From contig CAZELM010000022.1 in the NCBI GenBank assembly GCA_964512995.1, positions 1 to 64,000 of the forward strand: a stretch of DNA of 64,000 nt. Reading direction: 5' to 3'. Source of the stretch: CAZELM01 sp964512995 (GTDB lineage Bacteria; CSSED10-310). Shown here in pieces: positions 44,487 to 53,478 of the stretch (positions are counted from its first letter, which is position 1; each line of letters opens with the position of its first letter). The notes beneath the pieces were generated by a model that saw only the letters and a program-made list of their open reading frames with translations, ran no database searches and was not told the origin of the DNA. Made by a program: the position numbers and the translations under genes.

Positions 44487-46277
44487 ATGGACAGTTCTAT
44501 TCTGATCGTCTTTATTATCCTCTCTGCAACCATTCTGCTGCTCGTTTTTGAAATTTTTCGGATCGACGTGACGGCAATGATCTGTTTGCTGGCATTGGGT
44601 TGGAGTGGTGTCTTGTCGGCACAGGAAGTCATGTCAGGATTCTCCAGTAATGCTGTGATCGCCATGATGGCCGTCATGATGATGGGACGAGGAATATCCA
44701 GAACAGGTTTTATGCATCTGTTTTCAAATATAGTTCTTAAGAAAGTCGGAACAAATCGGTTTAAAATTAATGGATTTCTGTCATTATCGGTCGGAATGTT
44801 ATCCGGTTTTATACAAAATATTGGTGCGGTTGCGTTGTTTTTACCTGGAATTCTGGATATATCCCGCCGAGCTAAAATTCCAGTATCACTTCTGATCATG
44901 CCGGTCGGATTTGCTGCGATTTTAGGCGGAACCTTAAGTATGGTTGGCTCGGGTCCGCTGATTCTCATCAACGATCTCCTGCGGCATGCCGAACTGGAAC
45001 CATTTTCTCTATTCAGTACCACTCCGGTGGGAATCGTGCTGCTTCTCTCTGGAATATTGTATTTTACTTTGTTTGGACGATATGTGTTACCGATTGCCGC
45101 TGAGCATCCCAGTGCAGCCAGTGAGCAGGAAAAACTGATCGAATCACTCCACTTACCACACCATATCGCTCATTTCATCATTCCAAAAGAGAGCGAATTG
45201 ATTGACAAGACACCTGAAGATGCTGGAATCTGGAAAGAATTCAATCTCAACATTCTGGCAGTCTCCCATGGACGTGATGTGGAATATGCACCATGGCGGG
45301 AGACACGGTTTGAATCCAACCAGAAACTGGCGTTGTTGGGTAGAGAGGAAGATATTGGCCGGTTCGTGTCCACATATGGTTTGTTGGGGATTGAGCAGCC
45401 CAGGTGGGTTGAGGGATTGAGCGATCCGGTGATATCCGGTTTTGCAGAAGTGATTGTTCCTCCACGATCTGAAATCCTCAATCGAACGATCCGGGAATTT
45501 TCATTTCGGAAACGGTATGCGGTCGAGCCGATCATGTTGATCAGCAGGGGAGAAGACATCATCGGTGACTTTTCCGATCATGTGGTCATTGCCGGTGATA
45601 TCTTCATTGTCTTCGGATTATGGGATAAAATCAGCGAACTGAAAGCCAGTCCTGATTTTGTTGTGACCACTCCGTTTCTGGATGAGCGGAAGGACATCTC
45701 AAAAGGCGCGATGGCTATCGGGTGTTTTATTTTGGCGATTATTCTGGCATTCACGGGTGCTCCCATTTCAATGGCGTTTCTCACAGGCGCGATCAGTATG
45801 ATTCTGACACGAGTGTTATCGATTCAGGAAGCATATCAGGCGATTGAGTGGAAAGTCGTGTTTCTGCTCGCCGGATTGATTCCTCTGGGTGTGGCCATGC
45901 AGAAGACAGGAGCAACGGCATTTCTGGCTGATGCATTGATGGGTGTGGTCCAGGAAAAACACCCGGTTTTTGTCCTATCATCGATTGCGCTGCTGTCAAC
46001 CGGTTTTTCATTGGTGATATCCAATATCGGAGCAGTCGTGGTTCTGGCTCCATTGGTCATCAAGATGGCCGAAATCGGCGGTTTGGATCCCCGTTTGCTG
46101 GCACTGCTGTCTGCTGTCTGCGCGTCAAACTCCTTCATTTTACCGACACATCAGGTCAATGCGCTGTTGATGTCTTCCGGTGGATATTCTAATCGGGATT
46201 ATCTGAAAGCAGGGGGTGGTATGACTGTGATTTTTTTGCTGGTTGTGATTGCTGTATTTTATTTCTTTTTTATATAG
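44487..46277 (+). CDS. SLC13-family permease with two RCK_C domains
   Basis: A 596-residue inner-membrane transporter. Two helical halves of the divalent anion:sodium symporter type flank a cytoplasmic insert (about 208-390) with two RCK_C/TrkA-C-like domains (PKESELIDKTPEDAG and PPRSEILNRTIREFSFRKR). The first half holds IQNIGAVALFLPG and GGTLSMVGSGPLILIND; the second has VISNIGAVVVLAPL and ASNSFILPTHQVNALLMSSGGY, the paired re-entrant motifs of the family. SLC13 proteins with RCK_C domains are often annotated as sulfate or dicarboxylate carriers. The sulfur genes 58 bases downstream favour a sulfur oxyanion as substrate, which is an inference from context. Confidence 0.85.
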   Translation: MDSSILIVFIILSATILLLVFEIFRIDVTAMICLLALGWSGVLSAQEVMSGFSSNAVIAMMAVMMMGRGISRTGFMHLFSNIVLKKVGTNRFKINGFLSLSVGMLSGFIQNIGAVALFLPGILDISRRAKIPVSLLIMPVGFAAILGGTLSMVGSGPLILINDLLRHAELEPFSLFSTTPVGIVLLLSGILYFTLFGRYVLPIAAEHPSAASEQEKLIESLHLPHHIAHFIIPKESELIDKTPEDAGIWKEFNLNILAVSHGRDVEYAPWRETRFESNQKLALLGREEDIGRFVSTYGLLGIEQPRWVEGLSDPVISGFAEVIVPPRSEILNRTIREFSFRKRYAVEPIMLISRGEDIIGDFSDHVVIAGDIFIVFGLWDKISELKASPDFVVTTPFLDERKDISKGAMAIGCFILAIILAFTGAPISMAFLTGAISMILTRVLSIQEAYQAIEWKVVFLLAGLIPLGVAMQKTGATAFLADALMGVVQEKHPVFVLSSIALLSTGFSLVISNIGAVVVLAPLVIKMAEIGGLDPRLLALLSAVCASNSFILPTHQVNALLMSSGGYSNRDYLKAGGGMTVIFLLVVIAVFYFFFI

Positions 46278-46334
46278 AATGGGTTTATGATTTGAGGTTT
46301 CAATAGAGACAATTTTATTAATTGGAGGAAATGC

Positions 46335-47786
46335 ATGCTGTTAAAACATATTTTTCTGGGGAAAATAGCGCATAGTTCATATATTCTGGCCGGTAAGAAC
46401 AAGTGCGCAGTGATTGATCCACAACGCGATGTGTCGACTTACATCCATGAGGCTCGTGGATTGGGTGTTGATATCACACACATTCTGCAGACCCATCTTC
46501 ACGCCGATTTCATTTCCGGTCACATCGATCTGGCTCAACAGACAGGAGCGACGATTTATGTCGCAAAATCAGCGAACTGTCAGTTTGATCATATCGGCGT
46601 TTCTGAAGGCGATGTTATTGAATTCGAGAACATTCGTTTGACTGTATTGGAAACCCCGGGACATACTCCGGAACATGTCTCGTATGTCGTAACGGATACG
46701 AATCGATCCAGCATTCCGGTTGGTGTATTTGTTGGCGATACACTGTTCGTGGGCGATGTGGGTCGGCCTGATTTGTTTCCGGATATCGCTGCTGAGCTTG
46801 CAGGGAAGCTCTACCATTCATTGCACAGCAAACTGCTGAAGCTGCCGGATTATGTTGAGGTTTACCCAGCACATGGTGCGGGTTCGCTGTGCGGTCGTGC
46901 ACTGGCATCGAAGTGGCAGACGACGATCGGATATGAACGCCTCTTCAATGGAGCGCTGCAGATCAGGGATGAAGCGGAATTTATCACCTCGCTCACTCAT
47001 CGTATGCCGCCTGCTCCCGATCATTTCAGTCGAAGCAGTGACATGAACCGGCTCGGACCGGTAATTCTTGATGATCTTCCGCAGGTCGAAGAATATGGAA
47101 CGACTCGATTCAGGGACTCCCTGAAGGATCCCGGAATCCTGGTTCTCGATACCCGCAACTATCATGCGTTTGCCGCTCAGCATATTCCAGATTCATGGCA
47201 TATCGATTTGAACGGCAATTTCCCGACATTTGCCGGATGGGTCTTGCCGACAGACAAGAACATCCTGTTAGTCGCAGAAGATTATAAAAAAGCACTCGAA
47301 GCTGTGATGTGGACCCGGTGTGTGGGTCTTGATCGGGTTATCGGGTATCTGGATGGCGGGATAAGCGCATGGGCTGTTGCGGGTCTCAAGACCAGTTCCA
47401 TTTATCTGATTTCAGCCGAAGATTTGCATGATATGATTTCCGGACATGAAGATTTTGTATTGCTCGATGTCCGGGCTCCTCTGGAATATGAGGATAACCA
47501 TATTCAGGGTTCGATCAATATTCCTGTAGCGGAGCTTCGAACGCGGCATCGTGAATTGAATCATGGAAAACCGATTATCCTCATATGCAGTTCAGGAAAC
47601 CGGTCCAGTCTGGGCGCTTCAATACTGAAACAACATGGATTCAATCAGATTTATAATGTTGCGGGGGGCATGTCGGGGTACAGTGCAGCGGGTTATATCA
47701 AACAATGCCGAGCCTGTGTAAATCCTCATGGTTCACGATTTGCGGACAGCTCCAATGAGATAAAAAAACATTGGGATACTGAATAG
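46335..47786 (+). CDS. CstB-like MBL-fold protein with two rhodanese domains
   Basis: A 483-residue cytoplasmic protein. The MBL domain (1-220) has H54, H56, D58 (THLHADFISGH), H110 (PGHTPEH), the GDTLFVGDVGRPDL segment and H180 (YPAHGAG): a persulfide-dioxygenase-type iron site. A first rhodanese domain (about 245-350) has no active Cys, and a second (about 358-455) has C418 in ICSSGNRSS. This MBL, pseudo-rhodanese, rhodanese layout is that of CstB, which oxidises persulfides and makes thiosulfate. A C-terminal CRAC pair is extra. GGAGG precedes the ATG. It lies between a permease and a split YeeE/YedE transporter, fitting sulfide/persulfide detoxification. No CsoR-type regulator gene is visible. 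Confidence 0.85.
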   Translation: MLLKHIFLGKIAHSSYILAGKNKCAVIDPQRDVSTYIHEARGLGVDITHILQTHLHADFISGHIDLAQQTGATIYVAKSANCQFDHIGVSEGDVIEFENIRLTVLETPGHTPEHVSYVVTDTNRSSIPVGVFVGDTLFVGDVGRPDLFPDIAAELAGKLYHSLHSKLLKLPDYVEVYPAHGAGSLCGRALASKWQTTIGYERLFNGALQIRDEAEFITSLTHRMPPAPDHFSRSSDMNRLGPVILDDLPQVEEYGTTRFRDSLKDPGILVLDTRNYHAFAAQHIPDSWHIDLNGNFPTFAGWVLPTDKNILLVAEDYKKALEAVMWTRCVGLDRVIGYLDGGISAWAVAGLKTSSIYLISAEDLHDMISGHEDFVLLDVRAPLEYEDNHIQGSINIPVAELRTRHRELNHGKPIILICSSGNRSSLGASILKQHGFNQIYNVAGGMSGYSAAGYIKQCRACVNPHGSRFADSSNEIKKHWDTE

Positions 47787-47804
47787 ACTTGGGAGAGGAT
47801 CTAC

Positions 47805-48323
47805 ATGGACTTTTTCGAACAAACTCGTTGGTCACCCTACATTGTTGGAGTTGGAATCGGCATTCTCAGTTGGCTCAGTTTCTTGATCTCCCAGAAACCA
47901 CTCGCCTGCTCCACGACGTATTCCAAATTTTCTGGAATGGTTGAAAAACAGTTTTTCGGGGAGAGAGTGGTTCAAAAGCCATATTATCAGAAGATTGGTC
48001 TTGATGTGGATTGGCAATGGATGCTCGTTGTCGGGATTTTTTTCGGTTCCTGGATGTCTTCGATTTTTTCCCGAGATTTTCAATGGCAATGGATTCCTTA
48101 CATCTGGGAAGCATCTTTTGGTGATCATCCAATAGTCCGATTGATCACCGCGTTGTTTGGAGGTATCGCACTCGGATTCGGTGCACGATGGGCGGATGGA
48201 TGCACAAGCGGCCATGGAATCAGCGGGACACTTCAACTGGCGGTATCGAGTTGGATTTCCGCGATCTGTTTTTTTATTAGTGGAATAATAACAGCGCATA
48301 TCATCTATCACTTTTCGGCATGA
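47805..48323 (+). CDS. YeeE/YedE-family sulfur transporter, first half
   Basis: A 172-residue membrane protein with about four to five helices. The signature RWADGCTSGHGISG (about 128-141) places it in the YeeE/YedE (TsuA-like) family, whose full-length members import thiosulfate using conserved cysteines. Here the family is split over two genes. A GAGAGG site precedes the ATG, 18 bases after the CstB-like gene, and the end overlaps the next gene by 4 bases. Confidence 0.88.
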   Translation: MDFFEQTRWSPYIVGVGIGILSWLSFLISQKPLACSTTYSKFSGMVEKQFFGERVVQKPYYQKIGLDVDWQWMLVVGIFFGSWMSSIFSRDFQWQWIPYIWEASFGDHPIVRLITALFGGIALGFGARWADGCTSGHGISGTLQLAVSSWISAICFFISGIITAHIIYHFSA

Positions 48324-48895
48324 GAATCACGATCATGAGATCAACACAACAATTGTTAAAAGGAAAAAACTCCCGATGGTGGGGACTCTTTTTTGGAATC
48401 CTGTTTGGCTTTCTGCTTCAAAAAGGAGGCGTGACAAAGTATGACGTGATTATTAACCAGCTTTTACTGAACGATTTTACGGTTCTCAAAATCATGCTGA
48501 CCGCGGTTCTTACCGGTATGCTGGGTATCCAATTTTTTAATATGATGGGATGGATCAGTATGCATATCAAAACGGGCTCCATTGGTATGAATGTTATCGG
48601 TGGATTGATTTTTGGAGTGGGATTTGCGGTATTGGGTTATTGTCCCGGAACGATCGTTGGAGCAATCGGTAACGGGTATCTGGATGCCCTGATCGGAGGC
48701 TTCACTGGTATGATCCTTGGTACATATCTGTTTGCCTGGTCCTATCCATTTTTAAATCGAACTATCTTGAACAAAGGACATTTCGGTGATTTGACTCTGC
48801 CACTCCTGCTGAATGTCAATCCATGGATCATCGTCGGACCGATTTCCATCGCCATTATCGGTTTATTGATTGTTCTGGAATATTTGGGGTGGTAA
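48320..48895 (+). CDS. YeeE/YedE-family sulfur transporter, second half
   Basis: A 191-residue membrane protein with about five helices and the second-half signature GYCPGTIVGAIGNG (about 111-124). Its ATG overlaps the stop of the first half (ATGA), so equal synthesis is likely, and the two should form one sulfur-compound channel. The product of the CstB-like enzyme (thiosulfate) or an imported sulfur compound is the probable cargo; direction is not visible from sequence. Confidence 0.88.
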   Translation: MRITIMRSTQQLLKGKNSRWWGLFFGILFGFLLQKGGVTKYDVIINQLLLNDFTVLKIMLTAVLTGMLGIQFFNMMGWISMHIKTGSIGMNVIGGLIFGVGFAVLGYCPGTIVGAIGNGYLDALIGGFTGMILGTYLFAWSYPFLNRTILNKGHFGDLTLPLLLNVNPWIIVGPISIAIIGLLIVLEYLGW

Positions 48896-48934
48896 GTAAA
48901 TCGTTCAGTATCATTGGGAGATAAATCAAAGAGC

Positions 48935-48958
48935 CAGTCCGGACTGTCGTCTTTTTTT
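48935..48958 (+). terminator. Possible terminator of the sulfur module
   Basis: The 12-base palindrome CAGTCCGGACTG (48935-48946) is followed within 5 bases by seven T (48952-48958). The stem is short. It lies between convergent genes. Confidence 0.4.
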
Positions 48959-48966
48959 CCTCCACA

Positions 48967-50463
48967 TCAAGAAGCGCCTTTTCCGGACAAAACAACCGGG
49001 ATCGTTTTGAGAACAATCCAGATATCGAGGAGCAGGGAGTGTTTGCGGAGGTAGAAAATATCATATTTGACCCGATCAACGAGAGATGTTGTCCCCCGGC
49101 ACATGATTTGCTGCATTCCGGTGATTCCGGGTTTGATTTTCAGTCGCCGTTTTTGCCAGATATTATACTTATCGACCAGTTGCGTTTCTTCGGGTCTTGG
49201 ACCGACAACACTCATGTCTCCGATCAGCACATTCCAGAACTGGGGGATCTCATCGAGGCTGGTTCGGCGCAAAAATTGACCGACACGCGTGATACGAGGA
49301 TCATTTTTGATTTTAAATACCGGTTCTTCCAACTGGTCAAGATTGATCAGTTTACTCAGTTGAGCTTCCGCATCCTGATACATCGTTCGAAATTTAAACA
49401 TTTTGAATGGTTTTCCGCCTACCCCTGCACGAATTTGACTGAAAAACACATGTCCCGATGAATCCATTTTGATAAGAATCATGATGAGTAACCATAAAGG
49501 AGATGTAATTAGCAGTACTGCACAAGAAAATAGAATATCAAAGGATCGTTTTATGAGTAAACTCAATTCATACATGGGTTGTTCTCTGACAGCAACGAGC
49601 GGAAGCCCATCCAGATCGTTCATGTCTGCAAAGTCGATCAGCAGATCATAGACATTGGGTACCATTTTGCAGTAAACCCCTAACTCCTCGCATATGGAAA
49701 CAATCTCCAGCAGCTTAAAATGGCTGAGTTCGGATTCGGAAATGAATACCTCATCGATGTGATGACTGATTAACATCTCCTGGAACTGATCGAGTGGTCC
49801 GAGAAATGGGAATCCTTCCAGATCCCGGAGTGATTCCGAGACGGGAGCTGTGAATCCGGAAATCCGGTAACCCAGTTCGGGTTTTTCCTGAAGTTTTTTG
49901 ACGACGATGCGCGCCATCTCGCCACTCCCAAGAATTAATACCCGATGGACATTCCCTCCCTGAACTTGATGCCATTGTTCCAGGCGGAGAACAAGATACC
50001 GCCATATTGCCAAAGCGATAACGGATAGTAGAAAGGAATAGAGGAAAACGAGTCGGGAGTATTCAAATCCCTTGACTCGAACAAAAAAGGTCAGCGATGT
50101 CACAAAAAGATAACCCAATGCCAGGGATTTCCATAGTCCATACCACTCGTCCATCATCCAGCGGGAACGCTCCCGACGATACAACCGAAAAAGTGAAAAA
50201 AGCACAAGAAAAAAATAATCAATAAAAACAAGTGCTTTGAGATATTCCATCAGTGGAGCGATCGGAACAGCTTTCGCCCATCCGGCTTCAACTCCCATCT
50301 CTAAATGAAATCTGAAGTAATAAGCGATCAGTACGGAAAGATTGATCAGAAAAAGGTCTACCAGGCTGATCAGGAATGTGACGAAGTTCCGATTGCGTCT
50401 TTTTTGACGAATACGGTCACGGTTCTGTTGATAGGCATCCCGGTGATATTGTTTTACATTCAC
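48967..50463 (-). CDS. Polyprenyl glycosylphosphotransferase (exopolysaccharide initiation)
   Basis: About 498 residues. Four N-terminal helices, a CoA-binding-like Rossmann region (VLILGSGEMARIVVKKL near 175) and a bacterial sugar-transferase domain (about 305-498) with KRSFDILFS, FKFRTM, RRTSLDEIPQFWNVL and DMSVVGPRPE motifs. This is the WcaJ/WbaP-type enzyme that moves a sugar-phosphate onto undecaprenyl phosphate, the first step of capsule or exopolysaccharide repeat synthesis. I chose the GTG at 50463, with GGGGTGA upstream overlapping the previous stop; a TTG two codons earlier is possible. It follows the GT2 gene by 7 bases. Confidence 0.92.
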   Translation of the reverse strand: MNVKQYHRDAYQQNRDRIRQKRRNRNFVTFLISLVDLFLINLSVLIAYYFRFHLEMGVEAGWAKAVPIAPLMEYLKALVFIDYFFLVLFSLFRLYRRERSRWMMDEWYGLWKSLALGYLFVTSLTFFVRVKGFEYSRLVFLYSFLLSVIALAIWRYLVLRLEQWHQVQGGNVHRVLILGSGEMARIVVKKLQEKPELGYRISGFTAPVSESLRDLEGFPFLGPLDQFQEMLISHHIDEVFISESELSHFKLLEIVSICEELGVYCKMVPNVYDLLIDFADMNDLDGLPLVAVREQPMYELSLLIKRSFDILFSCAVLLITSPLWLLIMILIKMDSSGHVFFSQIRAGVGGKPFKMFKFRTMYQDAEAQLSKLINLDQLEEPVFKIKNDPRITRVGQFLRRTSLDEIPQFWNVLIGDMSVVGPRPEETQLVDKYNIWQKRRLKIKPGITGMQQIMCRGTTSLVDRVKYDIFYLRKHSLLLDIWIVLKTIPVVLSGKGAS

Positions 50464-50470
50464 GGGCAAG

Positions 50471-51508
50471 TCACCCCAATATCCTGGTTCCGTTCGAAGA
50501 TTTCGAAATTAATGTCAAAGCACATCCTTGAATCAAGCCCAAACCCAAAGCCCATGACCGAAGCAGCATGATGAATGGTGCGGTGATTGCGAGTTGATAG
50601 CTGTCCTTTCGAACGCAATTCCGTATCTCCTGAAATCCTGCTAATATAAATAACACAGAAAAAATAATAAATGGCAAATATCCGATGATGGGTGAAGCGA
50701 GTAACACAACGGGAATCAATAATGAAAGCGGTATTTGGGCTTTGAGTGTTGGGGGAGTATGGGTATCTGACATGATTTTTTCTGGGTGTTTTTGAAGAAC
50801 ATAGACTTTCCAGAAACCGATTTTAAATTTTTTCAGGAAATATTTTTTCCAGTGATCAGCATGCCGATGGAGAACAATAGCCGCGGGAGTGAATATCATC
50901 CGATAACCAGCCTTGTGCATCCGGAATGAAAATTCCTGATCTTCAACAGAAGCCCCTGGGAATGACTCATCAAATCCACCCAGCGCCAGAAACGTGTCAC
51001 GTCGGAAACCGGCCGAATAGGTATCGATAAAATCTATGGATTCATAGCGCGACATGAACTGATATTTCCCCTCATATTCAACCTGAACAAATCGTGCAAT
51101 GAGCTGTTGCTGCTTTGATCGGTAAATACCTTTAACGCCATGAACTGCTGGATCCTGAAATGGGAGCAGCATCTTCCCGATCCAGTCTTGTTCGGGTTGA
51201 CAATCTGCATCCGTGAAAAGAAGGATGGATCCAACAGCATTCCGAGCTCCTGAATTGCGCGCAGAAGCGGGTCCGGATGGAGCAATACGGATTACCCGGT
51301 CACAATATGGCTCAGCACGTTTCGCGGTGTCATCCGATGAGCCATCATCAACAAGGATGATCTGATAGCGATTGCGAGCAACAGATTGATGCGTAAGTGC
51401 TTTCATGCAATCTTCAATACAATCGGATGCATTCCGTGCTGGAATGATCACGGTGGCAAGGATTGCGTTCGTTGGATTTGGATTGTTTTGATCGATACCG
51501 TCGGACAT
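50471..51508 (-). CDS. Family 2 glycosyltransferase with C-terminal membrane helices
   Basis: About 345 residues. GT-A domain with ATVIIPARNASDCIEDC, DDGSSDDTAKR and FTDADCQPEQDW motifs, a GASVEDQEFSFRMHKAGY segment, then two or three C-terminal membrane helices (about 255-330). It likely extends the lipid-linked sugar made by the downstream glycosylphosphotransferase. The start at 51508 has GGAGG with 7-base spacing, better than the in-frame ATG at 51565. Together the two genes are a small exopolysaccharide operon. Confidence 0.88.
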   Translation of the reverse strand: MSDGIDQNNPNPTNAILATVIIPARNASDCIEDCMKALTHQSVARNRYQIILVDDGSSDDTAKRAEPYCDRVIRIAPSGPASARNSGARNAVGSILLFTDADCQPEQDWIGKMLLPFQDPAVHGVKGIYRSKQQQLIARFVQVEYEGKYQFMSRYESIDFIDTYSAGFRRDTFLALGGFDESFPGASVEDQEFSFRMHKAGYRMIFTPAAIVLHRHADHWKKYFLKKFKIGFWKVYVLQKHPEKIMSDTHTPPTLKAQIPLSLLIPVVLLASPIIGYLPFIIFSVLFILAGFQEIRNCVRKDSYQLAITAPFIMLLRSWALGLGLIQGCALTLISKSSNGTRILG

Positions 51509-51727
51509 CCATGGTCCTCCATGATGGAGACATTCTGATAAAATTATCAGAAATATCAAGAACAATTCTTTGTTTCCTCTATTCTGTCACTACGCTGCAT
51601 GATATCTTCATGGCAAAGATAAACTGTGGTATTATCAAGAAGGGGTGACTAAAAGACTGAGTTCACGTTGCGTAAATCGGGGAAAAGCTTTTACAATAGG
51701 GGTATGGCTGAATTGGGAGTAGCGTTA

Positions 51728-53395
51728 ATGATGAGTTATCAACAGAAAAAAAGGTGGTTGTCAGGATTGTTCCTGATTTTTTGTGTGGTGTCATCCTTCT
51801 CAGATGGATATTCTGATGGAAAAGTGCATGTGTTTCAGAAAGCAGAATTGGAGCAATTGATCGCACCACATCTGCCTGCCCATCGAGAGACATCTTCCGG
51901 AAAAAAAGTTCTCATCATTGGATTCGATGGATTTACCTATCGATTTCTGGATCCGGGAATCCAAAACGGTGAATTGCCTAACTTCAGAAAGATCACCGAT
52001 GATGGAACACGGATTATTCTCCGCTCCACCGATTTCCCATCATCCGCAGTCGCATGGCCTGTCATATCGACCGGATGCAAACCACAACACCTGGGAATTC
52101 ATTCTTTCTTTCAACTGAACTCGAAAACCTATCAATTTGAACTGGTAAACGCCAACTATCGCGAACGAAAAGCCATGTGGGAAATCCTGTCGGATCTGGG
52201 GAAGCGGAGTATCGTGATCAATGTCCCGATCACCTATCCCCCGGATATTATTGACGGCGTAATGATTCCGGGTCTTCTCAGTTTGGAATCCGGAGATTAT
52301 ACCGTTCCGCCATCGATTTCAGAGCCACTTCGTCAGATGGGTTACAGAATAGAGTATCAGTCCTTCAAATCAAAAATTTCACTCGGTGAAACTGCCTTTT
52401 CAGATCACTCAATGGAATATGATCTGAATGACATGTTCGATATGGAGTTTAATCGATACACGCTCAGCCGATATCTACTCGATAAAATCGACTGGGATTT
52501 TGCGATGATCGTCTTTACACTTCCGGACCGGATTCAACACAATGCGCATTCATTGGGGCAGGAGATGATCCGCCATACGTATCGGCAAATGGACTCGGTT
52601 CTGGGCGGATTGATGGCTCGCTTGCCGCCTGAGACATCTCTGATCGTATTGTCCGATCATGGATTCCGTCCGTTTTCACGTGTTTTTTACCTGATCCCCT
52701 GGCTGGTCAGTGAAGGATTTATCGTTTTGGGTTCAGACGGCCAGCCGGATTGGTCAAAGTCGATGCTCATCCCCATCGATCGAATCGGTTGCAGTGCAAC
52801 ATTACGATGGAATGTCAAAGGTCGTGAATCCATGGGCGTTCTGGATCCAAAAGATACACTTGAGGAATCCTGCAATTTCATATCCCTGAAAAAAGCACTG
52901 AACAAACTAACCGATTCCGATGGCAAACCCATGTTGGATAAACTCCAGATTTTGGAAACAGAAGGATCCGGTCCGGAATTATTGATAACGTTTAAAAGCG
53001 ATTGTCTGGTCAAAAATGACCTCGTTCCGGTCACGCAATTCCTTGAACCATTGAACCCTCCGATTTTTGACCATGAACACGATGGAATTTGTATTTTATA
53101 TCAAGAAGGCGTGATTCAAGCCAAAAAGAAATTGAACGCCTCGGTTTTGGATGTTGCTCCGACAGCATTGTATCTCATGGGAGTTCCAATCCCGGACGAA
53201 TTGGATGGTCTTGTGTTACTTGAGAGTGTGGAAGAAGGGTATGCAAAAGCTAATCCGGTTAATCATAGATCAATTCCGTTGACTCGCACCAACGTAACAT
53301 CATCGCCGCTGACAGATAGTGCGCTTCTGGAACAACTGAAAAGCCTTGGATATATCGGAGATTCAGCGAAAACATCATCAAACAATGAAAAATAA
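51728..53395 (+). CDS. Secreted alkaline-phosphatase-superfamily phosphodiesterase
   Basis: About 555 residues with a signal peptide at the start. The type I phosphodiesterase/nucleotide pyrophosphatase pattern is visible: VLIIGFDGFTYRFLDP (first metal Asp), STDFPSSAVAWPVISTG (expected nucleophile region), LPDRIQHNAHS (Asp/His) and LSDHGFRP (Asp-His), in the right order. It would act in the periplasm or outside on a phosphodiester; the substrate is unknown. The start is uncertain (ATG at 51704, 51728 or 51731). It is divergent from the exopolysaccharide genes, so a glycan-linked phosphate is a possible but unproven target. Confidence 0.8.
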   Translation: MMSYQQKKRWLSGLFLIFCVVSSFSDGYSDGKVHVFQKAELEQLIAPHLPAHRETSSGKKVLIIGFDGFTYRFLDPGIQNGELPNFRKITDDGTRIILRSTDFPSSAVAWPVISTGCKPQHLGIHSFFQLNSKTYQFELVNANYRERKAMWEILSDLGKRSIVINVPITYPPDIIDGVMIPGLLSLESGDYTVPPSISEPLRQMGYRIEYQSFKSKISLGETAFSDHSMEYDLNDMFDMEFNRYTLSRYLLDKIDWDFAMIVFTLPDRIQHNAHSLGQEMIRHTYRQMDSVLGGLMARLPPETSLIVLSDHGFRPFSRVFYLIPWLVSEGFIVLGSDGQPDWSKSMLIPIDRIGCSATLRWNVKGRESMGVLDPKDTLEESCNFISLKKALNKLTDSDGKPMLDKLQILETEGSGPELLITFKSDCLVKNDLVPVTQFLEPLNPPIFDHEHDGICILYQEGVIQAKKKLNASVLDVAPTALYLMGVPIPDELDGLVLLESVEEGYAKANPVNHRSIPLTRTNVTSSPLTDSALLEQLKSLGYIGDSAKTSSNNEK

Positions 53396-53478
53396 TCCAG
53401 ATCGTTCTTGGAGTATGTATATCAGAGAACGATTGGCTGCAACAAATCAGCATCAACTCAATCGGTAAGGAGGAGATT

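Noticed and set aside
44487..46277. Potassium channel or Trk component
   Set aside because: The RCK_C domains suggest Trk/Kef, but the membrane parts carry the SLC13 paired motifs rather than a potassium filter.
53401..53433. ATCGTTCT/AGAACGAT inverted repeat as a terminator
   Set aside because: The loop is long and no T-run follows; too weak to list as a terminator.
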